Shown here piece by piece: positions 1 through 8,092 of a stretch of DNA of 36,857 nucleotides; within the stretch, counting starts at the first letter, position 1; the number at the start of each line of letters is the position of its first letter. Made by a program: the position numbers and the translations under genes. The stretch lies in the NCBI GenBank assembly GCA_947463775.1, contig CANHVD010000002.1:1-36857 (forward strand), read 5' to 3'. The notes under the pieces are model-generated. The model saw only the letters and a program-made list of their open reading frames with translations. It did not search any database and had not been told where the DNA came from. The stretch is from Planctomycetaceae bacterium (GTDB taxonomy: Bacteria; Planctomycetota; Planctomycetia; Planctomycetales; Planctomycetaceae).

Positions 1-522
1 GAACACTCGAAATGCGTCCCATTCGTTTCCAAGGTATCCGCCTTCCGGGGTCACGAAGCCGCTCGGCGCGAGTGCGACGTGTTGAGGAATCTCAATCTTG
101 GCGTCGGGCAATTCATGGGCTGCGATCGCACCGAGTGTGGGATACTTCAGAGTCGGCTCAGGGCGATATCCGGTCTTCACAAAGGCTGAACCTCGCTCAT
201 GATCGCCTTCTTTGGAGGTCAACGATCGAATCAGAGTGCACAGGTGCATTTGCTCGGCAAGTTGTGGCAGCATTTCCGAGATGCGCATGTCCTTAGCGGA
301 CGTACTGATGTCCTTCACTTCACCACCGGTCGGTGTCCCAGGGTGTGGATCCCATGTCTCCAATTGACTCATGCCACCGTTCATCCAAAGTGTGATCAGA
401 GACTTTGGACGCTCTTCACGCCGTCGTGAGGCTGCTCGAGCTGACATACCTGGCAAGGCCAGAGTCAGTCCGCAAACGGAGAGCATTTGCAGGATTCGTC
501 GACGACTGATTTCTGTGTTCAT
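1..522 (-). CDS. DUF1501 domain-containing protein, 5' part (runs off left edge)
   Basis: Own reading of the minus strand from ATG at 522: MNTEISRRRILQMLSVCGLTLALPGMSARAASRRREERPKSLITLWMNGGMSQLETWDPHPGTPTGGEVKDI..., with a Tat-like RRR signal and the DUF1501 'MNGGMSQLETWDPHPGT' motif. Open to the window edge, so absent from the ORF track. Confidence 0.9.
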   Translation of the reverse strand, partial: MNTEISRRRILQMLSVCGLTLALPGMSARAASRRREERPKSLITLWMNGGMSQLETWDPHPGTPTGGEVKDISTSAKDMRISEMLPQLAEQMHLCTLIRSLTSKEGDHERGSAFVKTGYRPEPTLKYPTLGAIAAHELPDAKIEIPQHVALAPSGFVTPEGGYLGNEWDAFRVF

Positions 523-581
523 GATGAATACTCAGAATGCAGGGCTGGTTTGAGAATCTGATTCGTTAGCGAAGGAAGCGG

Positions 582-2279
582 TCAATGATTCCATGAGAAT
601 TCGGGGCTATTGAAGAGCGTCCAGAAAATGTCCTGAACAACTTCCGCTCTTGAACGATCCGGCTTTGGATCCATTTCTGGAGCACCCGGCGATGCTTCGC
701 GTTTCTTCGTGTCCGCCTCGTAGGTCTTGTCGAGCATCGCCACGAAATACTCTTTTTCTTCGTCCGACGGGCGTCTCGCAAGACAAGTCAGGTAGCTGTT
801 CTCAACGACCGCCTCATCGTTCGGTGAAAAATCGAGTATCTGTCCGGCGGCTGTCAGCAATTCTGCTTTGCTGAGTTCCGAAGAGAATCGACCATTCATC
901 CTGAGCAAGGCTTGTGGAATAGTGCCGACCTGCTGCAGGAGTTCGTCGTCACCCATGTCACCGTATTCGTTGAGGAAGTCGTTTTCATTCCCGAACTTTT
1001 GAGCGCGGGCGATCAGATTGGAGTTCTGGTCGATCGTGCGAATGTGAGCCGCCTGAAACAGCGATCCAATGACCTGTTCTGGACGAAGTCGAACGAGCGG
1101 GAAAGTGGACCAGGCATCGACCTGCGTCTGATATTCGGATTCATCAGTGGCACTTGATTCCGAAGAGAGCCGAAAAGCATCTGACAACGCAATCATACGT
1201 ATCAGCACACTAAGCCTGTCTCCACGGGCGCGAAATTCCTGTCCAAGAATGTCCAGGGCATCCTGCTCACCATCAACCGGATGAGGCAGATCGTCGACAG
1301 GGTCATGCAACGGTTTACCGAACATGAATCCCCAGACTCGATTCGCGATCGCCCGTTCGTAACGGCGATTGTCCTTGTGAGTGATCCATTCTGCCAGGCG
1401 ATGTCTCAATCCACCTTCTGCTGGCAGCCATTCTGAGTTGAATGGCACTGCTTCCGGAATAATTCTGGCTTCCGATTCTTCTTTGCCTGGGTCGACAACC
1501 TTGTAAGCCACTTTCTGTTTTTTGTCATCAAGGCGACTATCAGTGACGCCTCCGAAGGTCACGCCGGCCTGACAGAAAAAAGCGGCCAGCGCTTCAAAGT
1601 GATGCTGCTTCCACTGCTGGTCGAATGGATGGTCATGACACTGAGCACAGTCAATTCGCTGACCAAGAAATGTTCGCACCGAACGGCCTGCCAGCTTGTT
1701 GACGTTGATCGTCTCATCATCCTGCCGAGCGATCGTGATAAAATTGGCGGCCGGAGAATCCGTCCAGAGTCCTTCGGCGGCAATCAGTTCTTTGGTCATT
1801 TCGGACCATGAGGCATCCTTCCGCAGTTGATCAGCCAGCCATGCCGTCATGCGGTCGCGGCGGAAAATGATAAACGGCCCGCCTTCGACGCCGACAAGAC
1901 TACGAGCCAGGCGCTCTGCAAAATAGTCGCTGTATCTTGAATCCTTGAGCATATCGACAACCCAACGATCGATTCGATCGGGCTGTTCATCGGCTTCAAA
2001 TCTACGAATATCTTCAAGCGAAGGCACCGTCCCGAATAGAGCCAGCGAAAGGCGTCGAAGGACAGTCAGATCATCTGCAAAAGCCGCGGGGTGAACATTC
2101 TCCGCCTGCCACTGTTTCTGGAATTCCGCATTTAAACGACTGACTGCGTCTACTAACTGCTGCTCGGCTGCGACAGCCGCAGGAGGGGCAGGGCGATGGT
2201 CAATGCGGCCAGCGACCTCGACCACTTTCAGGGCAAGAATTACGACGGAGACGGCAAAGAGGACAACGATTGCTCTCAT
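582..2279 (-). CDS. DUF1549 / DUF1553 domain-containing protein
   Basis: 565 aa with N-terminal TM/signal. Contains 'FLGQRIDCAQCHDHPFDQQWKQHHFEALAAFF' (DUF1549 CxxCH motif) and 'ANRVWGFMFGKPLHDPVDDL' (DUF1553). Upstream of and co-oriented with the DUF1501 gene, a standard planctomycete pair. Confidence 0.92.
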   Translation of the reverse strand: MRAIVVLFAVSVVILALKVVEVAGRIDHRPAPPAAVAAEQQLVDAVSRLNAEFQKQWQAENVHPAAFADDLTVLRRLSLALFGTVPSLEDIRRFEADEQPDRIDRWVVDMLKDSRYSDYFAERLARSLVGVEGGPFIIFRRDRMTAWLADQLRKDASWSEMTKELIAAEGLWTDSPAANFITIARQDDETINVNKLAGRSVRTFLGQRIDCAQCHDHPFDQQWKQHHFEALAAFFCQAGVTFGGVTDSRLDDKKQKVAYKVVDPGKEESEARIIPEAVPFNSEWLPAEGGLRHRLAEWITHKDNRRYERAIANRVWGFMFGKPLHDPVDDLPHPVDGEQDALDILGQEFRARGDRLSVLIRMIALSDAFRLSSESSATDESEYQTQVDAWSTFPLVRLRPEQVIGSLFQAAHIRTIDQNSNLIARAQKFGNENDFLNEYGDMGDDELLQQVGTIPQALLRMNGRFSSELSKAELLTAAGQILDFSPNDEAVVENSYLTCLARRPSDEEKEYFVAMLDKTYEADTKKREASPGAPEMDPKPDRSRAEVVQDIFWTLFNSPEFSWNH

Positions 2280-2505
2280 ACAATTCTGATCCCCATTACA
2301 CAGATTTGTTCACGCATTGACGGCGTGTTCACAAATTGAATCATCCCCCACAGCCAGCGCTGTGACTGGAGGTCCGATTGCTCATCAAATACAGAGACTT
2401 ATTCGAACCATCTTTCGGAAACCTGGACTCTGTTGTCTAATTCTGATCGGTATTCGCCGAATTGAGCAAGTGCGATCACCTACAAGCAGCACAAGGAATC
2501 CGATT

Positions 2506-3762
2506 ATGAGCGTCCTGCAAGAGGAAGCTCCTCCTCGTTTGCCAATTGGCACACCGTCGTCTCCTGAGGAGCATTCTGAGGTTCAGCCGGAGGCTATGCC
2601 GCCGATCGAACAGAGGATGGGGCCGGGAAAATTCCCCGGGTTATGGAAACCAGTGCGTTCTGCGTTCTGGGCGGTTCACGTCGCTTTCGGCTCGGCATGC
2701 CTAATCCTGATCCTGGCGATTCTGGCAGCTATCCCCGGATTGAATATCCTCACCCTGGGCTACCTTGTCGATCCTCAGCGACGAGTTGCCAACAGTGGTC
2801 GACTGCGCGATGGCTTTCCGTTGATGACGTTGGCACCGCGTCTTGGCGTCATTGTCTTCTTTTCGATTCTGTTCCTGATCCCAATTCGACTTCAGGCAAC
2901 TCGAACCAGTGACGCCGCTGTGATTCTTGGTGAGTCGCACGAACGGGTAATGCAGATGGCCTCCAATCTGCGCATTCTGCAGTACATCGTTGCGACTCAT
3001 CTGATGCTTGCGATTGCTCGTGGGGGCACGGTGGGATGTTTTCTGCGGCCCATCAAGAATGCGATGTGGATCTGTCGAAAAGTCTTCAGCTCGAAAGGTC
3101 GTGAAGAGATGTCTGCCGGGCTGGAGCAGGTCCTTGAACTTGTTCGCCCCGTTCATCATTTTCTGATTGGCCTGAAAGCGTTCTTCGGAGCGGTGCTTTG
3201 GCTGATTGTTCCAGCCGGGTTGATGGTCGCCTATTCCGCACCGAATCGCACATCGCCTCTTTTCGGGCTGCTGTCGTTTCTTGGTGTGCTGATCATGATT
3301 CCTGTAACAGCCTGGCTTCCACTGCTACAGGTTCACCAGGCTGTGACTGGGAAGTTTCGTTCGATCTTCAAGATCAGCGTCGCTCGTCGAGTTATCCGTA
3401 ACGCTCCGTTGAGCTGGATGTTGACGACAGTGCTGATGTATGCCATGACGTTTCCGTTGTATCTCGCGAAGATTCGATTGCTTCCGGCCGACGCGATGTT
3501 GTTGCTGACACCGTTCTTTATCATCCTGACGTACCCCGCAAGAATTCTGGTTGCATGGGCCTATCATCGCGGGATGGCTCAGGATCGACTTGCCTGGTTT
3601 CCGCTTCGCTGGGGTATTCGGCTGTTGATGCTGCCCGTTTTGTTTGCTCATGCGGGATTCCTGTTTGTCACGCCGACAATCAGTGAGCTTGGCAAGAACG
3701 CGCCTCTGGAGAATCAGGCCTTTCTTGGTCCAGTGCCTTATGCTCAATGGCAACGCAAATGA
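2506..3762 (+). CDS. Polytopic membrane protein of unknown function (DUF4013-like)
   Basis: Several hydrophobic segments (e.g. LILILAILAAIPGLNILTLGYLV). The ORF track start at 2317 is probably too early; ATG at 2506 (MSVLQEEAPPRLP) is more plausible. Confidence 0.65.
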   Translation: MSVLQEEAPPRLPIGTPSSPEEHSEVQPEAMPPIEQRMGPGKFPGLWKPVRSAFWAVHVAFGSACLILILAILAAIPGLNILTLGYLVDPQRRVANSGRLRDGFPLMTLAPRLGVIVFFSILFLIPIRLQATRTSDAAVILGESHERVMQMASNLRILQYIVATHLMLAIARGGTVGCFLRPIKNAMWICRKVFSSKGREEMSAGLEQVLELVRPVHHFLIGLKAFFGAVLWLIVPAGLMVAYSAPNRTSPLFGLLSFLGVLIMIPVTAWLPLLQVHQAVTGKFRSIFKISVARRVIRNAPLSWMLTTVLMYAMTFPLYLAKIRLLPADAMLLLTPFFIILTYPARILVAWAYHRGMAQDRLAWFPLRWGIRLLMLPVLFAHAGFLFVTPTISELGKNAPLENQAFLGPVPYAQWQRK

Positions 3763-4045
3763 TGGCGAACAGGGGGCTAATTGGGTTCTTTGGGGCTTGA
3801 GTAAATCCTTGCGGTGGCAGAGTAGCAAATTGTCGGCAATTGCTCATGATCTGGTGCGTGTCAGTGTCGTCGCCGATCATTTCTGAGCTACCGAGTACCG
3901 TTCCATGCCCCGTCGATCGCGTTCCGAGTTGCAGGCGTCTGTTTGTCTCGTGGGGCAGAGCAGCATCGAATCGAGTCGCTACGCCCGACACTACGTTTCG
4001 AATGTCGAAAGATGCGTGAGTGTCTGGCAAACTCATGTCCGTCCA

Positions 4046-5686
4046 ATGTTCGAGCCCGCGTGTCGCGCCCTGTGGATAGTGTTGATCACGGCGATGGTTT
4101 CGCTGGGTTCCGCTTCTTATGGGCAAACTGATCGAAACCTGGATCCGAACGGAATCTCTGGCACATTGATTCTCGTTGGTGGTGGCGAAGTTCCCGATGG
4201 TGTCACTGAGCTTCTCAGGAAGAAATCAGAGGGCACATCCATTGTGATTCTGGCCGATGCGTCGTCTGAACCACTCGAGGCTGCTGAATTGGCTCGACAG
4301 TGGCTGAGCGAACATGGTCTTTCAAATGTCATTTCCGTTGATCCGGGACTCCCTGCGCCGGAGAAGTTTGCGGAGACAATTAAGGCGATTGAGAAGGCCG
4401 GCGTTGTCTGGATCTGTGGCGGGCAACAATCGCGGCTTGCAGAAGTGTATGCTGGCTCAGGAGTGGAGAATGCTCTTCGAGCGATGCTGCAACGCGGTGG
4501 CACAATCGCTGGCACATCTGCCGGAGCTGCCATCATGTCGAAAGTGATGATCGCCTCCGGAAAAGATCAGCCTGAAATCTCAGTGGGTTGGGATCTTCTG
4601 CCGGACGGCATTGTTGATCAGCATTTTAGCGAACGGAATCGACTGAATCGTTCTCGGATTGCCGTCGATCAGAATCCGGGTTTTTTTGGACTCGGGATTG
4701 ATGAATCGACGGCAGTGATTGTCTCAGGCAGAAGTCTTCAGGTGACAGGGAAGGGCAAGGCAACGGTCCTTCTGGCGAAGTGCAATTGTCGCGATGCCGA
4801 GTCTTATGAGATTGCTGCTGGCGGAGTTGCCGATCTTACGCAGTTGAGACGCTCAGCTCTGCAAAGGAAATCGGGAGTCAATCCCGGTGAGCCAGCCCCG
4901 GGGCCTCCAGAATTGAAATCGGGATCACTGGTCATTGTCGGCGGAGGCTCAATGCCGAAGGACGTGGTTGATCGATTCATTGAACTCGCAGGAGGACGCG
5001 ACGCCAGAATCATCGTACTGCCAACAGCGGTTCCTCGAGCTGAAACCACGGACGAAGTGCCCGGCTTCCTGAAACGAGCTGAAGTCGCGAACATCACCGT
5101 GCTGACTCAGCGATATGGGGAAGTTGAAACTGACGCATTTCAGTCTGCCCTGAAATCGGCGACTGGCGTTTGGTTCGGGGGCGGTCGTCAGTGGAATTTT
5201 GTTGACGCCTATGAAGGCACCACGGCAGTTGAATTGTTTCACGATGTGCTTCGTCGCGGTGGCGTTATTGGAGGAAGTTCCGCCGGAGCGACGATTCAGG
5301 GTGAGTTTCTTGTTCGAGGCCATCCCCTGGGGAATACCGTCATGATGGCGGAGGGCTACGAACGAGGATTTGCGTTCTTTCCCGGCGTTGCGATTGATCA
5401 GCATTTTGCTCAACGAGGTCGTCAGCCTGATTTGTTGCCAGTAATCAAACGTCATCCCAAACTGCTTGGGATCGGAATTGATGAGGGCACTGCTGTCGTC
5501 GTGACTGGCTCTAAAGCTGAGGTCATTGGTCAGCATTCGGCGCACTTCGTGTCCGCTCAACACCTAAAGTCGATGCCTACGGAGGCGTCCTTGCCGTTGG
5601 ACGTGAGTTCTGCTGCCGCTCTTTACACAACCGTGAATACTGGCGATTCAATTGAGCTACGGACGCTCATTGAAGATCAGCCATAA
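4046..5686 (+). CDS. Secreted tandem cyanophycinase-like protein (peptidase S51 family, two domains)
   Basis: Signal peptide MFEPACRALWIVLITAMVSLGSASYGQ if started at 4046. Two S51-like halves: 'GTLILVGGGEVPDGV...GGTIAGTSAGAAIMS...DQHFSERNR...GIDESTAVIV' and 'GSLVIVGGGSMPKDV...GGVIGGSSAGATIQG...DQHFAQRGRQ...GIDEGTAVVV'. Confidence 0.85.
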   Translation: MFEPACRALWIVLITAMVSLGSASYGQTDRNLDPNGISGTLILVGGGEVPDGVTELLRKKSEGTSIVILADASSEPLEAAELARQWLSEHGLSNVISVDPGLPAPEKFAETIKAIEKAGVVWICGGQQSRLAEVYAGSGVENALRAMLQRGGTIAGTSAGAAIMSKVMIASGKDQPEISVGWDLLPDGIVDQHFSERNRLNRSRIAVDQNPGFFGLGIDESTAVIVSGRSLQVTGKGKATVLLAKCNCRDAESYEIAAGGVADLTQLRRSALQRKSGVNPGEPAPGPPELKSGSLVIVGGGSMPKDVVDRFIELAGGRDARIIVLPTAVPRAETTDEVPGFLKRAEVANITVLTQRYGEVETDAFQSALKSATGVWFGGGRQWNFVDAYEGTTAVELFHDVLRRGGVIGGSSAGATIQGEFLVRGHPLGNTVMMAEGYERGFAFFPGVAIDQHFAQRGRQPDLLPVIKRHPKLLGIGIDEGTAVVVTGSKAEVIGQHSAHFVSAQHLKSMPTEASLPLDVSSAAALYTTVNTGDSIELRTLIEDQP

Positions 5687-5715
5687 GTTCAGCGGAGTAC
5701 TTCAGGTGTGCGGCC

Positions 5716-6117
5716 TCAGGACGATTCCCAATCTTCGATAGCCAAACCTGAAACCCTCGCAAACTCCGACGTGTTAGCGGTCACCAATATTAGGTCGTTT
5801 GCACGTGCGATTGCGGCAATCTGAAGATCATAAGGACCAATCGTACGGCCTTGTGTGGCGAGATCTGCCCGAATGTCGGCGAAATGTAGAGCTGCATTCA
5901 GTTCAAAGTCGTAAGATTTGAAATGATGAACAAAAGGCAGCAGTACCGCTAATGTTTGTTCTTTTCGTTTCGACTTTGCAGCTCCAAAAAACAACTCTGC
6001 CACTACGACCGAACACAGACACTTTTTGCCCGCAGGCACTGACAGCATTTTCTTCCTCAACGGTTCACTTCGGCCTTCGAGAAAGCGAATGCAAACGTTT
6101 GTGTCGAGAAGAAACAT
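5716..6117 (-). CDS. vapC: PIN-domain toxin, VapC family
   Basis: 133 aa, MFLLDTNVCIRFLEGRSEPLRKKM...CSVVVAELFFGAAKS...TIGPYDLQIAAIARANDLILVTANTSEFARVSGLAIEDW: PIN acidic residues and typical C-terminal motif. Confidence 0.92.
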   Translation of the reverse strand: MFLLDTNVCIRFLEGRSEPLRKKMLSVPAGKKCLCSVVVAELFFGAAKSKRKEQTLAVLLPFVHHFKSYDFELNAALHFADIRADLATQGRTIGPYDLQIAAIARANDLILVTANTSEFARVSGLAIEDWESS

Positions 6118-6359
6118 TACGGAAGTTCCAGACGATTCTCGAAATCTCCCTGCGGTGCTCGCTCAGGGAAGTCCGGTAACGCGCCGAAGAAAAGGTCAGC
6201 GGCAAAGTCTGGAGTATCCGCCTTGCCCTGTGCTGAAGGGGTGACCGACTCAGCAGCATCGATCGCCAGGAAAATGACCTCGGTACGTCGATTACGAAGC
6301 TCTTCAGGCACCTGAATCACGTCGGCGAGCTGTTCGTGAATTTGTCGAATGGCGATCAC
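6117..6359 (-). CDS. VapB-type antitoxin (GTG start)
   Basis: 80 aa small ORF directly upstream of vapC with a 1-nt overlap (TAATG at 6117). 'IRQIHEQLADVIQVPEELRNRRTEVIFLAI' resembles antitoxin N-termini. The start codon is GTG (CAC at 6357-6359 on + strand). Confidence 0.75.
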   Translation of the reverse strand: MIAIRQIHEQLADVIQVPEELRNRRTEVIFLAIDAAESVTPSAQGKADTPDFAADLFFGALPDFPERAPQGDFENRLELP

Positions 6360-6589
6360 TTTGCGGTCCCCTGCACACTGCTGTTCTGCTCGAATTCCAA
6401 TGGCTGAAATCTTTCGGCATCGAACACCTTCCCTGTATTCTACAAACTCACAGTTGCCAATAGAAGCAGCAACAATACAGTGGCAGAGGTGCGGAAGGGA
6501 ACTTCACTTCTCACACCCTGCGACCTTTCGCATTTTGACATAAGGCAGCGCGGTAAGTGAGTTTCCGACGAAATTGTGGACAAAGTTGT

Positions 6590-7192
6590 CTATTCAATCG
6601 CCCGCAGTCCAATGTTGAATTTCAGCGCCAATAGGCGTAGCAGAACAACAAGGGTCACGCTGATTGCAAAGTCTGCCGACGTGGGCAGAGGCAGGAGTTT
6701 ACAGCCAATCAGGACCCAGCCTCCAAGAAAAGCGCACGTCGCGCAGAGAGGTGTCATGGGGCGGAAGAGACTGGGCACTTCGTTGCATGCGATGTCGCCG
6801 ATCACACCGCCGAATGTCCCCGTCATGACTCCGAAGAGCACTGCCACAAAAGGAGCGACGTCCTGCTCCAGGGCGATCTCCGTTCCAAGGATACTGAAGA
6901 GACCCAGACCGAGTGCGTCCGGGAAATACAAAAACGTCTCGACCCAATCAGGGACACGTGGAACCATCGACACCGCAGCGGCTACAACAAACACGATCAC
7001 CGGGTACCACGAGTACTGAATCCAGAACAGCGGGTGACGATCCAGCAGCACATCGCGCAACGTGCCCCCACCGAACGCTGTCATGAACGCGACAGAGAAG
7101 ACTCCGACAAAGTCCATGCCTTTGCGGCGTGCCAGCAGCACTCCAAAAATCGCGCCGCTGATTACAGCGGCGACTTCGATTACCAGCATCAT
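6590..7192 (-). CDS. TRIC-type trimeric intracellular cation channel family protein (UPF0126/YadS-YicG family)
   Basis: 200 aa with repeated glycine-rich TM motifs 'FMTAFGGGTLRDVLLDRHPLFWI' and 'GVMTGTFGGVIGDIACNEVPSLFRP'. Confidence 0.9.
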   Translation of the reverse strand: MMLVIEVAAVISGAIFGVLLARRKGMDFVGVFSVAFMTAFGGGTLRDVLLDRHPLFWIQYSWYPVIVFVVAAAVSMVPRVPDWVETFLYFPDALGLGLFSILGTEIALEQDVAPFVAVLFGVMTGTFGGVIGDIACNEVPSLFRPMTPLCATCAFLGGWVLIGCKLLPLPTSADFAISVTLVVLLRLLALKFNIGLRAIE

Positions 7193-7770
7193 GGTGCAGG
7201 CTTCTCCGACGAGGAATGTTCCGGAGGAACTGTTGTCGGCGGGCCACCCTCAGGAGCAGGACGATTGGCGATGATCGGGTTGCCGGTCAGATCCACTTCA
7301 ACCCATTCGACGGGGTTTCTGAAGTCCAGACGGAACGAGCGTTCACGGATCTCCTGTTCCTGGATCAACTGATAAACGTAAAGTTCGATGACATCCAGTT
7401 CCCAATCCAACTTCTGCATTTCGACCTTTTCTCTGACAAGATCATGAATTCGAGTTTGCAGGTTCGCTATCAAGGCGACGGACTTGGGATCGCCGGATGT
7501 GGGATCAAACTTCAGCTTCATTCCAATCTGCAGCATTCCAGGAGTGTCTTTGTGCAGCTTGCGTTTGCCGCCATTGACCCGTGGAGCGGAGCCTGGGAAC
7601 TCGGCAACGATCGCCTCCTGTAACGGCATGAACGGCATCAGATGCAGCGTCCAGTAGCCGTAGAGAAATGCAGTGGCACAAATCCCCATCAAAAACATTG
7701 AGGCCACGACCTTGCGTCCGGTCAAAAATGGGCGTCTGGTGGGCACTTCAGGATTTGACATGGAATACAT
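7189..7770 (-). CDS. Hypothetical single-pass membrane protein
   Basis: 193 aa with one N-terminal TM (VVASMFLMGICATAFLYGYWTLHLM). Stop overlaps the TRIC gene start by 4 nt (ATGA), implying coupled translation. Confidence 0.7.
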   Translation of the reverse strand: MYSMSNPEVPTRRPFLTGRKVVASMFLMGICATAFLYGYWTLHLMPFMPLQEAIVAEFPGSAPRVNGGKRKLHKDTPGMLQIGMKLKFDPTSGDPKSVALIANLQTRIHDLVREKVEMQKLDWELDVIELYVYQLIQEQEIRERSFRLDFRNPVEWVEVDLTGNPIIANRPAPEGGPPTTVPPEHSSSEKPAP

Positions 7771-7903
7771 CTCGGCGAATTAACAGGGATTGATACATCG
7801 CAATCTTAGACCGCAGATCGTCCAAGTCAGCCCAATATGGGCAGTCTGGACAGCCAGATTCCCGCGAACGATGCGAAGCCGCGTAAACTCTGACACTTTC
7901 TCG

Positions 7904-7933
7904 TTGACGTTTGGGCTGCCGATCTTTTACAGT
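7904..7933 (+). promoter_or_regulatory. Candidate sigma70-like promoter of the leader/cimA transcript
   Basis: TTGACG (7904-7909), 18-nt spacer, TACAGT (7928-7933). 5/6 and 4/6 matches to the housekeeping consensus. By eye only. Confidence 0.35.
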
Positions 7934-7940
7934 TCCGCTC

Positions 7941-8018
7941 ATGAGCTTCAGCATTATCAGCATTCAGATTATCGGACTCGGCGGCATTATTACCGCTCGA
8001 CCGCCGCTTTATGCCTGA
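7941..8018 (+). CDS. Isoleucine-rich leader peptide, 25 aa
   Basis: ATG AGC TTC AGC ATT ATC AGC ATT CAG ATT ATC GGA CTC GGC GGC ATT ATT ACC GCT CGA CCG CCG CTT TAT GCC TGA = MSFSIISIQIIGLGGIITARPPLYA: 7 Ile of 25 residues, including tandem Ile-Ile three times, just upstream of a terminator hairpin and cimA. Confidence 0.85.
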   Translation: MSFSIISIQIIGLGGIITARPPLYA

Positions 8019-8070
8019 GGATCGCAGAAACTGAATTTCGCAGCCCTCAGGACACCCTGAGGGTTTTTTT
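8014..8070 (+). promoter_or_regulatory. Transcription attenuator: mutually exclusive antiterminator and terminator
   Basis: Arm 2 CCTGAGG (8014-8020, overlapping the leader TGA) is the exact reverse complement of CCTCAGG (8045-8051), which also forms the 5' arm of the terminator. Confidence 0.8.
8044..8070 (+). terminator. Intrinsic (Rho-independent) terminator upstream of cimA
   Basis: CCCTCAGG (8044-8051) - ACAC loop - CCTGAGGG (8056-8063) - TTTTTTT (8064-8070): perfect 8-bp stem, tetraloop, 7 Ts. No +-strand gene precedes it apart from the leader peptide. Confidence 0.9.
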
Positions 8071-8092
8071 ATTGGTACCGAAAGTTTTCGAC

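Noticed and set aside
12-553. Plus-strand ORFs at the left edge
   Set aside because: They lie antisense to the clear DUF1501 coding frame (1-522, minus).
3325-4126. Minus-strand ORFs (167 and 148 aa) opposite the membrane protein and the 3763-4045 gap
   Set aside because: Low-complexity, basic or Gln-rich translations without family features; likely antisense artefacts.
4949-5563. Minus-strand 204-aa ORF inside the cyanophycinase-like gene
   Set aside because: No recognisable family or signal; the plus-strand frame has clear duplicated S51 motifs.
8044-8070. Terminator of an ordinary upstream +-strand gene
   Set aside because: The preceding real genes (6590-7770) are on the minus strand. 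The only +-strand ORF ending before it is the 25-codon Ile-rich leader, so the hairpin makes sense as an attenuator for cimA.
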